A stretch of 64,000 nucleotides of DNA from Mangifera indica. Lineage: Eukaryota > Streptophyta > Magnoliopsida > Sapindales > Anacardiaceae. Position numbers and translations under genes: made by a program. Shown here piece by piece: positions 12,424 through 25,410 of the stretch (the first letter of the stretch is position 1; every line of letters begins with the position of its first letter). The stretch spans positions 9,300,001 to 9,364,000 of the forward strand of contig NC_058152.1 in NCBI RefSeq assembly GCF_011075055.1, given 5' to 3'. The notes under the pieces are model-generated. The model made no database searches, was not told where the DNA came from, and saw nothing but the letters and a program-made list of their open reading frames with translations.

Positions 12424-14385
12424 TTTGATTGAGAGTTTCTCCTCCAATCATTTGCATTTTGTGTTTCAAGATTGTTTCAAAACACAAAAATTATAAGAGA
12501 TGCACACATATGCAACTTTTGGAAGAACTGTAGAAGTGCAAACTCCCGCTGGTTTCATTCAAGAAGTTTAAAAAATACTCTAGGAAAATCCATTAGTCTT
12601 GAAACTTTATTGAAAGGTAAAAATCTTCACGTATCTTAGTTATATTTCTTTTTAGATGATTTTGGGTGAATATTAATAAAACTATATATACTCAGTTTTA
12701 AATATCTAATTAAATACTTAATTAAATACTTAATATGATACGTCATTATATGATTAAGTGATTTTAAATTTACGATAAAATAATATTCAATCATATGATA
12801 ACAAATTATTCAAAATATTAAAAACTAGGTGCATATAATATTATCCAAATGAAAATAAAATAAATCCAATATATAAATGAGTTATATATGCATGGACACC
12901 CATGAATGTCTTCCCTATCAAAATAAATGAATAGTTATCTTATTTTTAGCTCAATTACTAACCTTCTATCCAAGTTTCTTAACATGGCATTAGATTAATA
13001 GATTTTAAGTTTTAAAATGTGCACACTTCATATTTACTTATCAGTCTTACAACTTAAATTTTTGGATCAAGGTAGTTTCTTAATATAGATTAATAGATTA
13101 TCAATAATCACTGAAAGCTAGAACCTATCATACAAAATGTGAAATAATTTGAAGCATGGTTCCATACAAAATGTGAAGAAGAATATCGAAATAATTAATT
13201 CACTAATTGCCTTGCCTTACACATTTATCAAGAAATTATAAATTAATTATAGAAAAAAGTTAATGACATTATGAAGGACTCAGATTAAGACTAATTAAAT
13301 TTTTGGAGAAACATTAAATTCCTTCCATTCGCAAGCTCTCGTTTTGCTGCATATAACTTGTCAAAATGGATGATCATATGAAGGCAAATATAGTTATATA
13401 TATAGATAATTCTTAGGTTTTGGATTTTTGGGGTTTACTAATCAATAAAATTATATACACCCAGTTTTAAATACTCAATTAGATATTTAAGAGATATCTA
13501 TATAATTATGTAATTTCATAAAAACTACGACATATTCACACAAACACCTCCTTTGCCATTAACTTTTACAATTAAATTTAACATTGTAGCACTGTTAACT
13601 AATAAAAAGATGAAGATGGTCTTCGTTAGAAAAAATTAAAAAAAAAAAGTTTAAAAAGATTTATGAAAAGATTGAAATGAGAAAAAGGAATTTAAAAGGA
13701 CGATGAAAAAAACTAAAATATCCTTGGTTTGCGGAAAAAGAGTTTACAAGGTCATACTTCGTTTTACATTTTCTTCATATAAACAATATGTAATTAATAT
13801 TTACTAAAAATGGGTGAAAAGGTATTGATTTGGACTCAAATGCATTTGGAATGTCATGTACTTACGAAGCTAAAATAAGAAATAATCTTAACATTCATAA
13901 AAACAAAATTATTAACTAAAACGTGCAGGACATATTTAATTTCCACAATTTTTAGCGAGACTTGGGCTATTTTCTATCGTCTTTCTCTAACAAAGACTTT
14001 GATACCAGTCAAAATAGTTGGCATTGTCTAATCTATTCTTTTTTCTCTAACAATGATCACACGAAAAATTTATTCGTAATCATGTTGTTGGTGATCCACA
14101 ATTGGCAAATTATAGAATTAATTAATATCATATTTATAAATATATTTGACTTGGGTTTTCAATAAATAAACGCTTTTATTATTTTCTTCAAGTTAACAAT
14201 CCTCTTGGTTGGACTCAAAAAGTTTTGATAGAATTACTAGTGAGTTGATATTTTATCAAACTCATCTAGTATTTACTTTAGCAAACAAGTTAAATTAATT
14301 AATTAGGTAAGTTAACAAATCGATTATACAAGTTCATTGTCTCAAGTTAAAGTAGTTACGTTGATAAACCAAAGGACCTCAAGTA
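12424..14385. other. AT-rich intergenic sequence with MITE family A remnants
   Basis: No gene was recognised. Around 12670-12850 and 13441-13500 there are partial copies of the ~160-bp MITE family (AATAAAACTATATATACTCAG, then motifs resembling CATTATATGATTAAGTGATT). The rest is simple AT-rich spacer. Confidence 0.45.
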
Positions 14386-14658
14386 CACTACAAAAAATAC
14401 TAACATTGGGGAGAGAAACAATAATGAGAGAATAATATAAATACTTTTTTCATAATTTTAACAACTAATTATTTATATTTTCATTAAAATAAAAAAATTT
14501 ATGAGTTTAACAATAGAAAAATAATTGTTAAAAATTTATTTCATATTGTTAAAATGTTTTAACAATGAAAGATTATTGTTATAACTTCTGTCATTAAAAG
14601 TATTAATGACAGGAATAAAAGAAATTTTCCTTTCGTTAAAGTTTTTTTTTTTGTAATG
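14386..14658. mobile_element. CACTA-type miniature element
   Basis: The left end is CACTACAAAAAATAC and the right end is TTTTTTTTGTAATG, the near-complement of a CACTA terminus. Flanking trinucleotides GTA and ATA fit a decayed 3-bp target duplication. The interior repeats TTAACAAT/ATTGTTAAA motifs in both orientations, as subterminal repeats do in CACTA elements. There is no coding capacity. Confidence 0.6.
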
Positions 14659-17600
14659 ATAACTCTCAGTTTCAGTATAGTAAATAATACATATCATTAT
14701 TATCAATAACTTCATGTTCCAACTCAACCTTTAACATAATATACATTTGCTTTGGTGAACAACTTTTGTATGTTAATTAAGTCAGACCCAACACAAACAA
14801 ACACTTGAATTTTTGTTTGGTAGAAATGTACCATTCACTTTGGTGAACAAGGTTCTGATGAACATAGGCTTAATCTTGGTGTTAGGCATTTGATCATTTT
14901 TTACTTAGTATTTGTTTGAAAGATTTGTTATATTAACAATCTCACCAATTTTAGGTTTGCATGTGAGGTGTTTTAATTTCTAAAAATTACCAAACATGCA
15001 TTCTAAGCAAAAAACTTAATGTGTCAGTACATGACCTAACTAATGTATTGTTCTTCAAGCCTATAAGGGTCAATTGGTCAACTCAGGGGTTCCACTCTTC
15101 ATATCTTTGAGACTTCAAAAAGTTATTCTCCTTCTCTTAGTCTTCAAGTACATTACAAATTACATTCTTACATTTTATTTTGGAAATCCCAAGTTATATT
15201 TGAGAAGAGTAAAATGATAAGAGAATGTACATAAGAATTGTGAGGGATGGTAAGACACAAATACCTTATTTAAAAACATTATAAGTATTCATTCTTGAAA
15301 GAATAAATGAAAAACAACCGTCATGCACATTCAACCAATAAGACATATCAAACAGTTAAAATTAAATAAAGTTTTAATTATTTATCAATTTTTGAAATTA
15401 CATTTTACACCCCATATTATTGTAGAATTGTTCAGGCCCCACTAGTTATAAACTTTGCAATTTGGTCTCCAATTGAGTTAATAGGGTTAAAATTATAATT
15501 TTTGCCTTAAAAACAAGTGTAAAAGATTATGCATAGGCACTTGTTCTTATAGTTCTAGAATTCAAACAAAAATCTTAGAGCAAGTCACAGGATTCACAGC
15601 TCGTTCACCATGCAATTATGGTTATAGTTTTTAATTTGTTGAATTGCAAACAATATACATATAAAAATATACATTATCATTCAAACAATCTAAGCAACCA
15701 ACATAATTTTAGTAAAATAAATGCCCAGAAACGGGGCTCTAATATCTTGGTAAGTTTGTTATGGCATCAAAATAACTATAAATGTAATGGAATGAAAAAT
15801 TGAAAGTTTAACTAAACACATTTTTCGACAATAATTTGATAGGATTCGTTTATTGATATCATAATATGCTTCACATAAAATACTAACATCAAAGGTAGAG
15901 TCTTTAATAAACTTGACTAAGTGTGTATCGCTTCCCAATCCAATGTAGGATGGCCCTGAGGTATCTATACAAGGCACACAATTCGTAAGAAGTGATTGAA
16001 AACTCATAGGGATTGCTAGGACCCTTAAAGGATGGAATATATGTGTGAGAGTGTTTAAGAATTTTGACAAAAGTCTTAAAAATGATGAATAATTTCTCAT
16101 TGGCCATGTACAACCATTCATACAAATTGTATCATATCGCACTATATTCATGATATCACAAATTCTTAAGATATGTAATAAGATTAGTGGATAAGGTTAG
16201 GGTAGGGTAAAGTATGTTCGTTCACTCACCATAAACAACTGCTCATGTGATCTGACACTTATATAATATTTAAACTTTTTTTATCCAAATAAGATAAAGT
16301 CAACTCTCCAATATTCCACTCTAGCCCATCCGTTTCTAGGTTATTTCAATTTGGCCCGTTAAATAAACAAAGTCATACCTAAGTCCAACTATTCTATGGA
16401 GGTCAAAGCCATTATCTTAGATTTTGGACATGATTCACTTTGAACAATCCAAGGTCTCTAGATATCATGATTTACTCCTTTTATGTGTAAACCCATAAAC
16501 TCTTTGTCATGTTGATAGTGAATGAATTCGTAACGAATCTATAATCTATCAATTGTTTGTATATAGATCAAAATTGACTTCTAATAAGACATTATAACCA
16601 CCCAAATGATAGAGTGCTAGTAATAAACTTGTACATGTCAACAAAATAGTTACTATACGATTCAGTCATTTCATTAATCAATATATTTTTTAAGTTGAGA
16701 TATATAATTAATATCTACCTTAGAAAACCCTTCATATGCATTAACTGACATTTGCATTAACAATTGGATGGTATTGGATTGAGTAACGAATCAATCTTAT
16801 TGTGGTTACAAATTTAAGTGGTCGTTGACATATATTAGTAGGACTAAAAGAGATGTCTCCTCCCATATCCAAAGGTGGTAAATCCTCTAGTAATCCATCA
16901 TTCTCTTCATACATCTCTCAATATAGCTAATCATCATCATTCTAATAATCTTTCTTTAAGACTATGTTGGATTTGTGTCAAATCATATCAATCATTATGT
17001 AAGATAGTTCAATTACCTCAAGTTGAAAGATCACATGTATCATTATTTATTAAAAAATGTGTTTCATAGTCTTCGAGGTAACCATACATATGGAATCCTC
17101 TTGGCATATTAGTTTGGTGGATACGGCTACATAACATGTACTCATATGTTGTACTAGGGTGTTAGAAAACAACTTTGACACGTAAAATTTGTCACCACCT
17201 TTTGAAAAGACTGTTTAATATTATGATAGTTCTAACCATATTGCTTTTGTAGTAGGTCAAGATTATATCAAAACTACAGATATTTCTAAAATAACCACCA
17301 TATGTCAACATAAAGATTCAAGATTCTTACAATTAGTTGACACGTACGCACTAATTCAATTATTTCAGCTCTATCATCTTGAAAGCATTCATCTAATTTA
17401 TTTAAAGTAAAAACACGTTTGATGAAGAAATGTCAACTTTTATTATTATGAATATGATACAATTACAAATTGATAGATGTGATGATTGACTTTAGAGTGC
17501 TTATTTTAACAACTTAAACAAAGGGTACTCACTTGTTAAATAAACTTATATTTGTGTGTTTATGTATTACTATTGTAGTAAATGTATTGTATACATGTGT

Positions 17601-18040
17601 AAGCTCTTTTTTTTTTTTAATGATAAAAACCCTATTCAAGTACATATATTATTGTTTATTATGATGAATATAATGAAGGTATGAAATTTTATGAAACTTT
17701 TTATATGAAAGATTGAATACTCATTGTTTATTAGGCTTAGATTGTAGAGTTCTGATTTTGTTTAATGCATGAACCAAATTTTTGTTATGTTTTGGTATGT
17801 TTAGCCATCTTATTATTATTTTCTAATTTCATTCTTTTATTTATTTTGATAATGTTTGTAATTAAAAGGGTGCATTTTTTTATAGTAAAACACTATATGG
17901 AAAGTATTTATTACTGCTATAAGCTTGTTAATTTTCTATAAGGTTTAAAAAGTAGGAATGCATATGCAGGAGATTAATTGGTAAACATATAACATTGGTG
18001 AATTTAGAAAAATAACAAAAACCTCCTTTTCAGGAAAATT
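14659..18040. other. Intergenic sequence, unrecognised; possible old repeat at 15750-17400
   Basis: Several short open frames occur (for example 130 codons on the minus strand at 15759-16151), but none matches a family I know or shares codon usage with the real genes. The block at about 15830-17380 has more balanced base composition than its flanks and may be a decayed retroelement. I could find neither terminal repeats nor protein motifs in it. Confidence 0.3.
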
Positions 18041-19339
18041 ATTGAGAAAATTACAGAGCCCCCATCTTCGATAATATTACAATAACCTCCTCAACCCCAA
18101 ATCACAAACCCTTTTTTAGTTGGTGTATTCTAGTGGTTCAAGTAAGCTAATTGGGAAATTACAATAACCCCTCTCAACCCTATGCCATACTTTACAAAAC
18201 CCTAGATCTAGTACTATATATGTAAATCAATACACTACATATGTAAATATATATAATAAGTTGAAGTTTCTACATATAGAGATGGAATAGGGATGGGAAA
18301 AGTCCTAAAATCCCATTCCTCGTCCTTATCCTTGAATGATAAAACATTTTCTTATCCTAACTCTATCCCCACTTCGAGGATTACAAGAAATTGTCATCCT
18401 TGCCATAAATGAAAATAGTTTTTCTCTTCCTTGTTCCATCCCCAAATCTGACTCTTTAAAATTGTAACTAGATTTAAAAACATAAAAAAAAAAATGAAAA
18501 TTATATATAAACTAACACAATACACTTCTTGAAATAACTCAAAAAACTCAACCACTCTTTTCCATTTGGTAGCTGAGAAAATACCAAGAAAATTTTGAAT
18601 TTGCTTTATCCGGCGTGGACCAAAAATAAATAATTCAAAATTGCCCACATTTTCACATAAACCTAGGTAAAACTTAGGACTTTGCAAACAAAAGCCCAAA
18701 CCAGCGAAATCCAGAAACAAGGGCATACCTTGAACAAGATCGAATTGCTGAATGAGAAGAAAGTTTATCAAAGAATTAAATAAGTGAAAGCAACATCTTT
18801 TTCAAAGGAATCAGGTTGGAGCAGAAAGAAAAGTATTTCCATTTTTAAAAGGGATTAGAGTTTTATGAGTTTGACCTGGTTGTTGAAGAACTAAAGTACC
18901 TTTTCCACGTTTTTTGCTCCAAAAAATTACTTAAGATCAACATGGACGAGAAACTAGAGAATGAGATGATTAGGATTCGGGAAGAAAATGAGTTAGGATT
19001 GGGCTTTATATATTAATGGCATTTCCTAATAATTTAAAAATAGATTAGTATTTTAGTAAATTAATTGGGTGCGGGGCAGGGATATACTATCCTCATCATG
19101 ACAGCATCTTTGCTCGCAAATTTTTTTTTGTCCTTTTCTCACTTATTTTGGGGAATTTTATCTTGGTATAGGGTAAAAGAGGTGGGGTGGAGACCTAATA
19201 ATTAGGGTTTAATTGTTATGTCTAACTATATATGTAAATCAAGACACACATAAGTAAATTTGAAAAACTCTCGGTATAATAATCTGTCGTTATACTTTAT
19301 AATTACCAAACTCTAAACCCTACTTTCTAAAACCCTAAG
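18041..19339. other. Repeat-derived region around the inverted satellite array
   Basis: Copies of TATATATGTAAATCAA followed by an ACAC-containing run occur at about 18216 and 19228, and inverted at about 20084 and 20139. Outer blocks resembling GAGAAAATTACAG...CCC at about 18050 recur inverted near 20390. This suggests a larger foldback structure from about 18040 to 20390. A 125-codon minus-strand frame (18394-18771) is unrecognised. The stretch at 18281-19190, bounded by G-rich GGGATGGGAAAAG-like and GGTGGGGTGG sequences, may be a separate insertion. Confidence 0.35.
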
Positions 19340-20015
19340 CGAATTTAAATGAATAAAAATTTGCACTAGGCCGCTGTTTAATAAATATAATTGAATTAAA
19401 TTTTATATTAGTTTGATCATTATATCATAAATACAAATAAATATAAGTGAATTAAACATTACTTTAATTGGTCCGCTATTATAAGCCTAAGTAAATATAA
19501 GTGAACTAAATATTACACCAATTCAACTATTGAATCCTGAATATAAGTGAACTAAACATTGCACTAGTTTAGCTAATGTATCATAAACCTTAAAGTATAT
19601 ATAAGTGAATAAACATTTGCACCAGTTAAGCCACTATATATATCATGAATATAAACAATTATAAGTAAATTAAACATTATACCAATTCAACCATTGCATT
19701 GTAAATATAAGTAGGAAACTATAAATGAATTGAACATCTTTCTCTTAGGTAGCTCACTCTAACTTAACTCAGTCGCCTCCTCCTCTTGTGGTGATATTTA
19801 CTTGTATTTATGATACAATGACTTGACTGGAGCAAATTTTAATTTACTTATATTTATGATATGGTGGCCCAACAAGTGCAATTTTCAATTCACTTGAATT
19901 GACCTATATTTATTATGCAAGAGTCGAAATAGTATAATATTTAATACATTTATATTTATAGTACAATGGCCGAACTGGTGCAATGATTAATTTACTTACA
20001 TTTACTTAGGTTTTA
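19340..20015. repeat. Inverted array of degenerate ~46-60-bp satellite-like units
   Basis: From about 19350 to 19740 there are seven to eight tandem units, each starting GAATTAAACATT-like and ending ATCATAAATATAAGT-like. After a short non-repetitive centre (about 19745-19795), about four units of the same sequence run in the opposite orientation to 20010 (for example TTTATGATACAATG and GAACTGGTGCAATG). Next to the array, AACCCTACTTTCTAAAACCC near 19320 is matched inverted by GTTTTAGTAAAGTAAGG near 20025. Foldback transposons have this architecture. Confidence 0.65.
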
Positions 20016-21973
20016 GTAAAGTAAGGTTGGGGGTTTTGAAATGAAATGTACGGTGCCAGTTTATTGTACCAAACTTTCACCTTTACATATATAATGTCTT
20101 GATTTATATATAGCACCTCTAGCTTATTATACTCATTTACATATGTAGTGTCTTAATTTAAACATATGTAATATCAAGTTTGAAGTTTAGGGTTTAGATT
20201 TCAGAATTTAGGGTTTAAAGAAATTATTATAATTTTTCTAGTTAACATATGTTATGTGAACCTGTCAGAATATGTTAACTGAGGAATTTTTTCTTATGAT
20301 CAGTATTTATAAGGGTTTTGTAATTTTCTTGAAAGGAAAGTTATGTAATGTCCCATATTCACATATAGGGTTATTATAATTTTCTCAGTTAGCGACAAAT
20401 TGATTAACATATACGAACCGCTGAAATCTAGTTGATAGTTTGTTTATGTTACCTAATTTGTCAAAAAATCGATTCAATCTCATACAAATACATTCATAAC
20501 TTTTTCAATTACAATTACATTCTCAATCAAATCACTAAAGTGACAATCGAATCCATTGAATTTAACTTATACACCTAAAATCGTAACTTTTTAAAATACT
20601 TTCAAACCTTAACACAAATATTTATCATAAAATTTGTAAAATTTATTGCAAAAACAATGAGAAATAATCTTCTCTCCCATTTATCTTCAAAGTAGAATAT
20701 TGATTTACTAGACGTGATTAGATTTTGGCTAGAGATGGAGTCCAATGGATTAAGATGACTCTTGAAAATGGAAGCCAAAGACTAAAAGTTATGAGAATAG
20801 TTTCGTTGAACATAAATTTGATACTTATATAAATACGAAAAAGGAGAATTGTAGTTATTTTTTATTAACTCTTTAAAGAGTAGTTATTTTAATTTTTAAT
20901 TGATGAGTTTCAAAACTCATTATTAACCATTAAAAGCATCATTTATTTGTTGGTTTCATACAAATGACACATTAAGAATAAGATTTGGCAAGGGATTGAA
21001 ATTTCACACATCGGCGAAATTTTTTATGTTTATCTACATCATTTATGCTATTCTACTTATGAATTCTATAGATTAATCCTTATAGGAACCTCAAGGATAC
21101 ATAAACCCACAACATTAATAAAAATCCATGTCACAATAAGAATTAATGTATATTATGCCCAATTAATCCCAAAACAGAAATATATTTGGAGTTTTAGATA
21201 TCTTCTTTACATTAAATTCAAGTCTAATAACAAAGAAATGGGAATTTAATCATATCATATATTAGTTAAAGCTTAATAAATGAGAAGAAATAATTGAGTT
21301 CTCTTTCTTATAAGAAAATGAAATCTCTCAAAATTTATCAGGAGATCCATCTAGCCTTCACTTACATACAAGAAAACAAGATTATAAATAAATATATAAA
21401 TATAAAATCTCTTCTTTAATTATATATCTTAAATAATTAATTAATTTGGTCTCTTATTTATTTCTCCATCTAGGGTTTTAACTTTTTTCATCCTCTAGGC
21501 CTTTCTTCTTTAGTGAATCTGCAAAAAATATCATCATTCCTTCCTAAAATTCTCTTCCTTCTCCACATGGATAAAACTCATTTATCATATTTGCACATGG
21601 GTTATACGTACGTTCATCCTTTATATATAATATTAATTTATACCTCAACAAAAATACACACTCCATACGTAAACAAATCAAGCAAAAGCCAATAATATTG
21701 TTATTCAATAGCTCCCTCTCACCTCACTGTTTTTTTGCCCGGAAAAAGATACTCTTCCAAGCAAACTTTCCGGCCATCTTATTATAAAATTATTCATAAT
21801 ATAAAAATTATATAATATCTTTTATATATGGTTGTACGTAACTCAAGCTATCCGTTATGATTATTCTTCAAGCCCCTTTAGTCAACAATATCCTAACAAC
21901 TTTCTTCCTTCTTTCACATGAACTCTCCCTAAAATATTATATGTACATTTACTTAAGCTGATTATTTTGCTAA
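20016..21973. other. Intergenic sequence downstream of the bHLH gene
   Basis: No gene was recognised. The first ~370 bases continue the foldback region. The rest is AT-rich spacer. The bHLH 3' untranslated region should occupy the last few hundred bases, where AT-rich potential poly(A) signals are plentiful but none stands out. Confidence 0.45.
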
Positions 21974-22684
21974 TTAATCGCTAATTACCTTGTGATTAAA
22001 GCACAAATTATTTGCCCTGGCTTGGAAAGTTATGCCCTGGTAATGATCTGGTGAGATTGCAGTGGTTGATGAAGCGAGAGAATTATTCGGCGTCAATTTG
22101 GGATGCCAAAGCTGCTGTGTTGATGCGTTTTGTTGATTATTGGACTTGAGTAAACGGATCTGCCTCTTGAGGAACTTGACATAGCGGATGGCCTCGTCGA
22201 GCATGGAGGCTGTGTCCATTCTGGTGCCTCCGGGGACAAGCCTCTGAAGAATTCTGATCTTTTCGCTGATTCTTTCGCGTCGGTGACGCGCTGCCACGCT
22301 CTGGGGGTCGTCGCTGATGCGGATGTTTCGCCTTTTGGGCTTCCGGATGGTGGAGGGGTCGATGTCCACCGGCTGCATCGCAGCGATTCTATACATCATC
22401 TCTTTCATGGCACCCAGCTCCTCTTCTGGCTCTTCTTCTTCTTCTTCTTCTTCCTGTTGTTGTCCCTCCATGCTGTGTTGTATCTGCTCAGTGAAAAAGC
22501 TAGAAGATGGCAAGTGGTGGTTCGAGGCTGACGATGAAGTGATTTGCGGCGTTTGAAGAGGGAAGTTATAGCTCGGAAAAATCGAATTGAATCCAGAAAT
22601 CGGGTCGTGGAGGATTTGCTCTTCCATATTCGCCATTTCAACTTCCCATACATGATTTCCAAGCCGAACTTGATTCATATCCAT
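21974..22684 (-). CDS. HECATE3/INDEHISCENT-like bHLH transcription factor
   Basis: A single uninterrupted frame of 236 codons. The open frame continues 42 codons upstream, but its first codon is GTG, so the first in-frame ATG at 22684 (GCCATGGAT, good context) sets the start. The order is a Ser-rich N-terminus, a pure Glu tract (about residues 77-88), the family-diagnostic block [19 protein letters not shown] then [14 protein letters not shown] (about 92-128), the bHLH (about 129-179: [36 protein letters not shown]), and a divergent C-terminus. The basic region carries Gln-Ala-Arg where E-box-binding bHLHs usually have His-Glu-Arg, as is known for subfamily VIIIb. In Arabidopsis HEC1-3 act with SPATULA in gynoecium/transmitting-tract development and auxin/cytokinin signalling, and IND patterns fruit valve margins. 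The [16 protein letters not shown] block favours HEC3/IND over HEC1/2; choosing between those two needs a tree. Confidence 0.95.
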   Translation of the reverse strand: MDMNQVRLGNHVWEVEMANMEEQILHDPISGFNSIFPSYNFPLQTPQITSSSASNHHLPSSSFFTEQIQHSMEGQQQEEEEEEEEPEEELGAMKEMMYRIAAMQPVDIDPSTIRKPKRRNIRISDDPQSVAARHRRERISEKIRILQRLVPGGTRMDTASMLDEAIRYVKFLKRQIRLLKSNNQQNASTQQLWHPKLTPNNSLASSTTAISPDHYQGITFQARANNLCFNHKVISD

Positions 22685-22990
22685 GGCGTAAAACAGAAAT
22701 CTAAAAGATGGCAAGTTGTTGAAAACCAGTTTGCAACAACTTATATATTGAACTTCAGGAATTCCAAGAAATGTAATGTTCTTGAAAAAGAAGAAGCAAT
22801 TTGATGACACATAAAAAAGAGATAAAGATTTAAGAATTAAAGAGAGAAGGAATGATTTGGGAAGATGAAGAAGGGATGGATATATATGAAGAACAAATAG
22901 AATTACAATAGATTGAGGGTGGACCCATCTACCTTGATGAAAAAAATCAACGGCTAAGATTTATTTCTATCATAACTTTCTCTAGGTAAA
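22685..22990 (-). promoter_or_regulatory. Leader and likely core promoter of the bHLH gene
   Basis: A TATA-like CATATATATCC (in gene sense) lies at 22880-22890, which would place transcription start near 22850 and give a leader of about 170 nt. Upstream, ATTACTCATAGCTAGGG occurs twice as a direct repeat (22996-23012 and 23052-23068). The promoter assignment is inferred from position only. Confidence 0.35.
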
Positions 22991-23068
22991 CATTTATTAC
23001 TCATAGCTAGGGTTCTTCTTCTTCTTGTATTGAATGGAGATCATCAATCTTATTACTCATAGCTAGGG

Positions 23069-23800
23069 AGCACTGAAATTCTAGGGATTCTTCTTTCGCT
23101 TTTTAATACACACTCTACTTCTTCCAGTTTTTTCAGAAGCTCTCTTTTTCCTGTTTCTTTCAGAGATTGGAGGACTTTAATTTTTTTGTTCTTTTTTATT
23201 TTTTAGCTTTCCATACAGTTACCATGAAATCCACATAACTTAAGCTTCTAATTACTGATTAATTATTTGATTAGCCTGGCCCTCTAATCATTTCTTGATC
23301 CCATGCTCAACAAGAATTAATTAACTCAGAACTTCCTAATGATGTATTATTGATTAGAGATAATTAAGCTTCAAGTTTAATTATGATTTGTGGGGTGATC
23401 AATGAACTCATGTTCAACATAAATTTAGGTGTTTTTACTTAAACTTTTCAGCCTTAAAGGAGTTCAACTAAGATACACAAGACACTGTGTAAACGGTGTG
23501 TGTGTGTGTGTTCAAACTCAGCATGATAAATCAGTCAATCATCACATAAAAAGGCATCATCATATAAGTTCCATCATCTATTAATTAAATATCTACACCT
23601 TCTCTTCGAGTTGATGTCTAATTCTCTTATTTTGATTGATGATGCATGCATATATACACACATATATTAATCTTCACATGCAAATGTTTTTAAAATGTGC
23701 ATCTCTAACAAATGGTTATATGTAATAAACATTTAGCAAAAAAATTCTTCAACTTTTAATGAAAAAATTCTGTTTGAGATTTGTAACTGTAAAACGTAAT

Positions 23801-23831
<31 letters not shown>

Positions 23832-25410
23832 CATACATACATACATACATACATATATGCATACATATATATTCATTTTCTAATATAGATATTTGTATCT
23901 TTTATTAGGATTCTGTTTATTAATAATGATAATTAAATTAAAAGATTAAAGCATTAGTCTGATACTAATAAGCAGGAAGATTTAAAAAGAAAGCAAATAT
24001 TTGTAGATGAGAATTTTTTACGTTATTATAGGTAAAGTCTTTCTGTAATACAGTCATTTGCATTCTCAAAATATTTACCACGTTTATTGATATCTATTAA
24101 TAGTTTACCATTACAAATATTGAAAAAAATCAAAATTTTATCTGAACTTTCTTGTATTTGAGCATAATTATATGTATTTATTTTTAAAATACAAATAAAA
24201 ATATATTTATATATATTATCATATAATTAAATATTATATTATTTATTTATATAATGATATATAACAAATATATATCCAATAATATGCTCATAGTGGGTAT
24301 GATAATTTTATTGGGAAAATTTTAGTACATTGGTAAATGGAAACCTGCACTTTAAAAGCATACACAATGATGAAGAACTGAAAGTACTTTGTCGGAGCTT
24401 AGTAAATGATGGTTTTGGCTTGACCCTAAAAGCAAAAACCCCATGATTTTTTGTTTCTACAGTAAATGTGCAACTATTTAATTCTGATGAACTCAACCTC
24501 AGTGATCAATCATGAATCGCATTGTCACCAATCAGAAGGAAGAAGAGATTTGACTAAATAAAAACTTATCAAACGGTCGTGCAAGTTTGTGAAGTCATGG
24601 GGTTTTGTTTGGAAGTGAGACACATGCACTCGATTGTAAACAGAGTTGTAATAGTTTGAAAAATTGCGCATGCACAGAAGGGCAATCATTCTAGGGTTTC
24701 ATTTGGGTGGGTGTGCTCAGAATATTTATTAGAATGTAATGTAAAAAGCTGTATTCATTTACATAAGAAAAATCAATGAATTGATAGCCTACCGTCCGCA
24801 TATTATACTACCACCAAATTAAAGAAATGTACATCAAAGGCTCCATTTTTTTTTTTAAATACTGAATTCCGCTTTTGTATATAAACAGGTTTTCTTTGAC
24901 ATGTTAGTTACCACCATCAGAGATAATTTTGACAGTAGAAACAAGATTAATGATTTGAAGCCACTCGATTGAATTATGTATTTAGAGGAAAAAGATGATC
25001 AAAGAAGTTACAATGGAAAGAAGATTACAAAGGATATCAGATAATTGATTTGTTAATAACAATCGGGTAGAATAGAGCAGTGGATAGTTGTTTTGTTTTG
25101 TTTTGTTGATGATGGCCAAGTAGAAGATAAAAGAGTACTATTTTGTTCAATCGGATAGAACACTAATAGTGGATAGTTGTTTAGTAACAACAGTGGATAG
25201 CACATAAATTATGTTAATAATGATACCAAGCGGATAGTCGTCTGTCATAACAATAAGGAGTAGCGAATAGTTACTTAGATTGCTCTTAATAAAACTTGGA
25301 TAAACAGAACATTTACAAAGAAAATTCAGTACTTAGTACTGAAATTCAAGATCACTCTTTTTCTATAAATTCATTAATAACTATTAATTTCAATTTAATC
25401 ATCTAATTGA
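23069..25410. other. Intergenic sequence with (CATA)n microsatellite
   Basis: No gene was recognised. A CATA/TATA compound microsatellite lies at about 23799-23872, and a short GT run near 23500. At about 25020-25280 the motif GGATAGTTGTTT or close variants occurs about four times with GTAACAACA-like spacers, a degenerate repeat of unknown origin just upstream of the copia LTR. Confidence 0.45.

Noticed and set aside
15759..16151. 130-aa minus-strand gene
   Set aside because: No recognisable domain, no neighbouring exon with matching splice sites, and composition typical of chance frames.
18394..18771. 125-aa Phe-rich membrane-like protein
   Set aside because: The hydrophobicity comes from AT-rich sequence; no family match, and it lies in repeat-derived DNA.
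19300..19335. Telomere-like AAACCCTA motifs (interstitial telomeric repeat)
   Set aside because: Only isolated AACCCTA copies in an irregular context; they belong to the flank of the inverted array.
19350..20010. CRISPR array
   Set aside because: Units are degenerate, without constant spacers, the DNA is plant nuclear, and the second half is inverted.
22283..22804. Four open frames of 79-86 codons over the bHLH gene
   Set aside because: They are other-frame shadows of a conserved coding region and show no family match.
22685..22810. 42-codon N-terminal extension of the bHLH protein
   Set aside because: The upstream first codon is GTG, not ATG; the first in-frame ATG is at 22684 with a good context.
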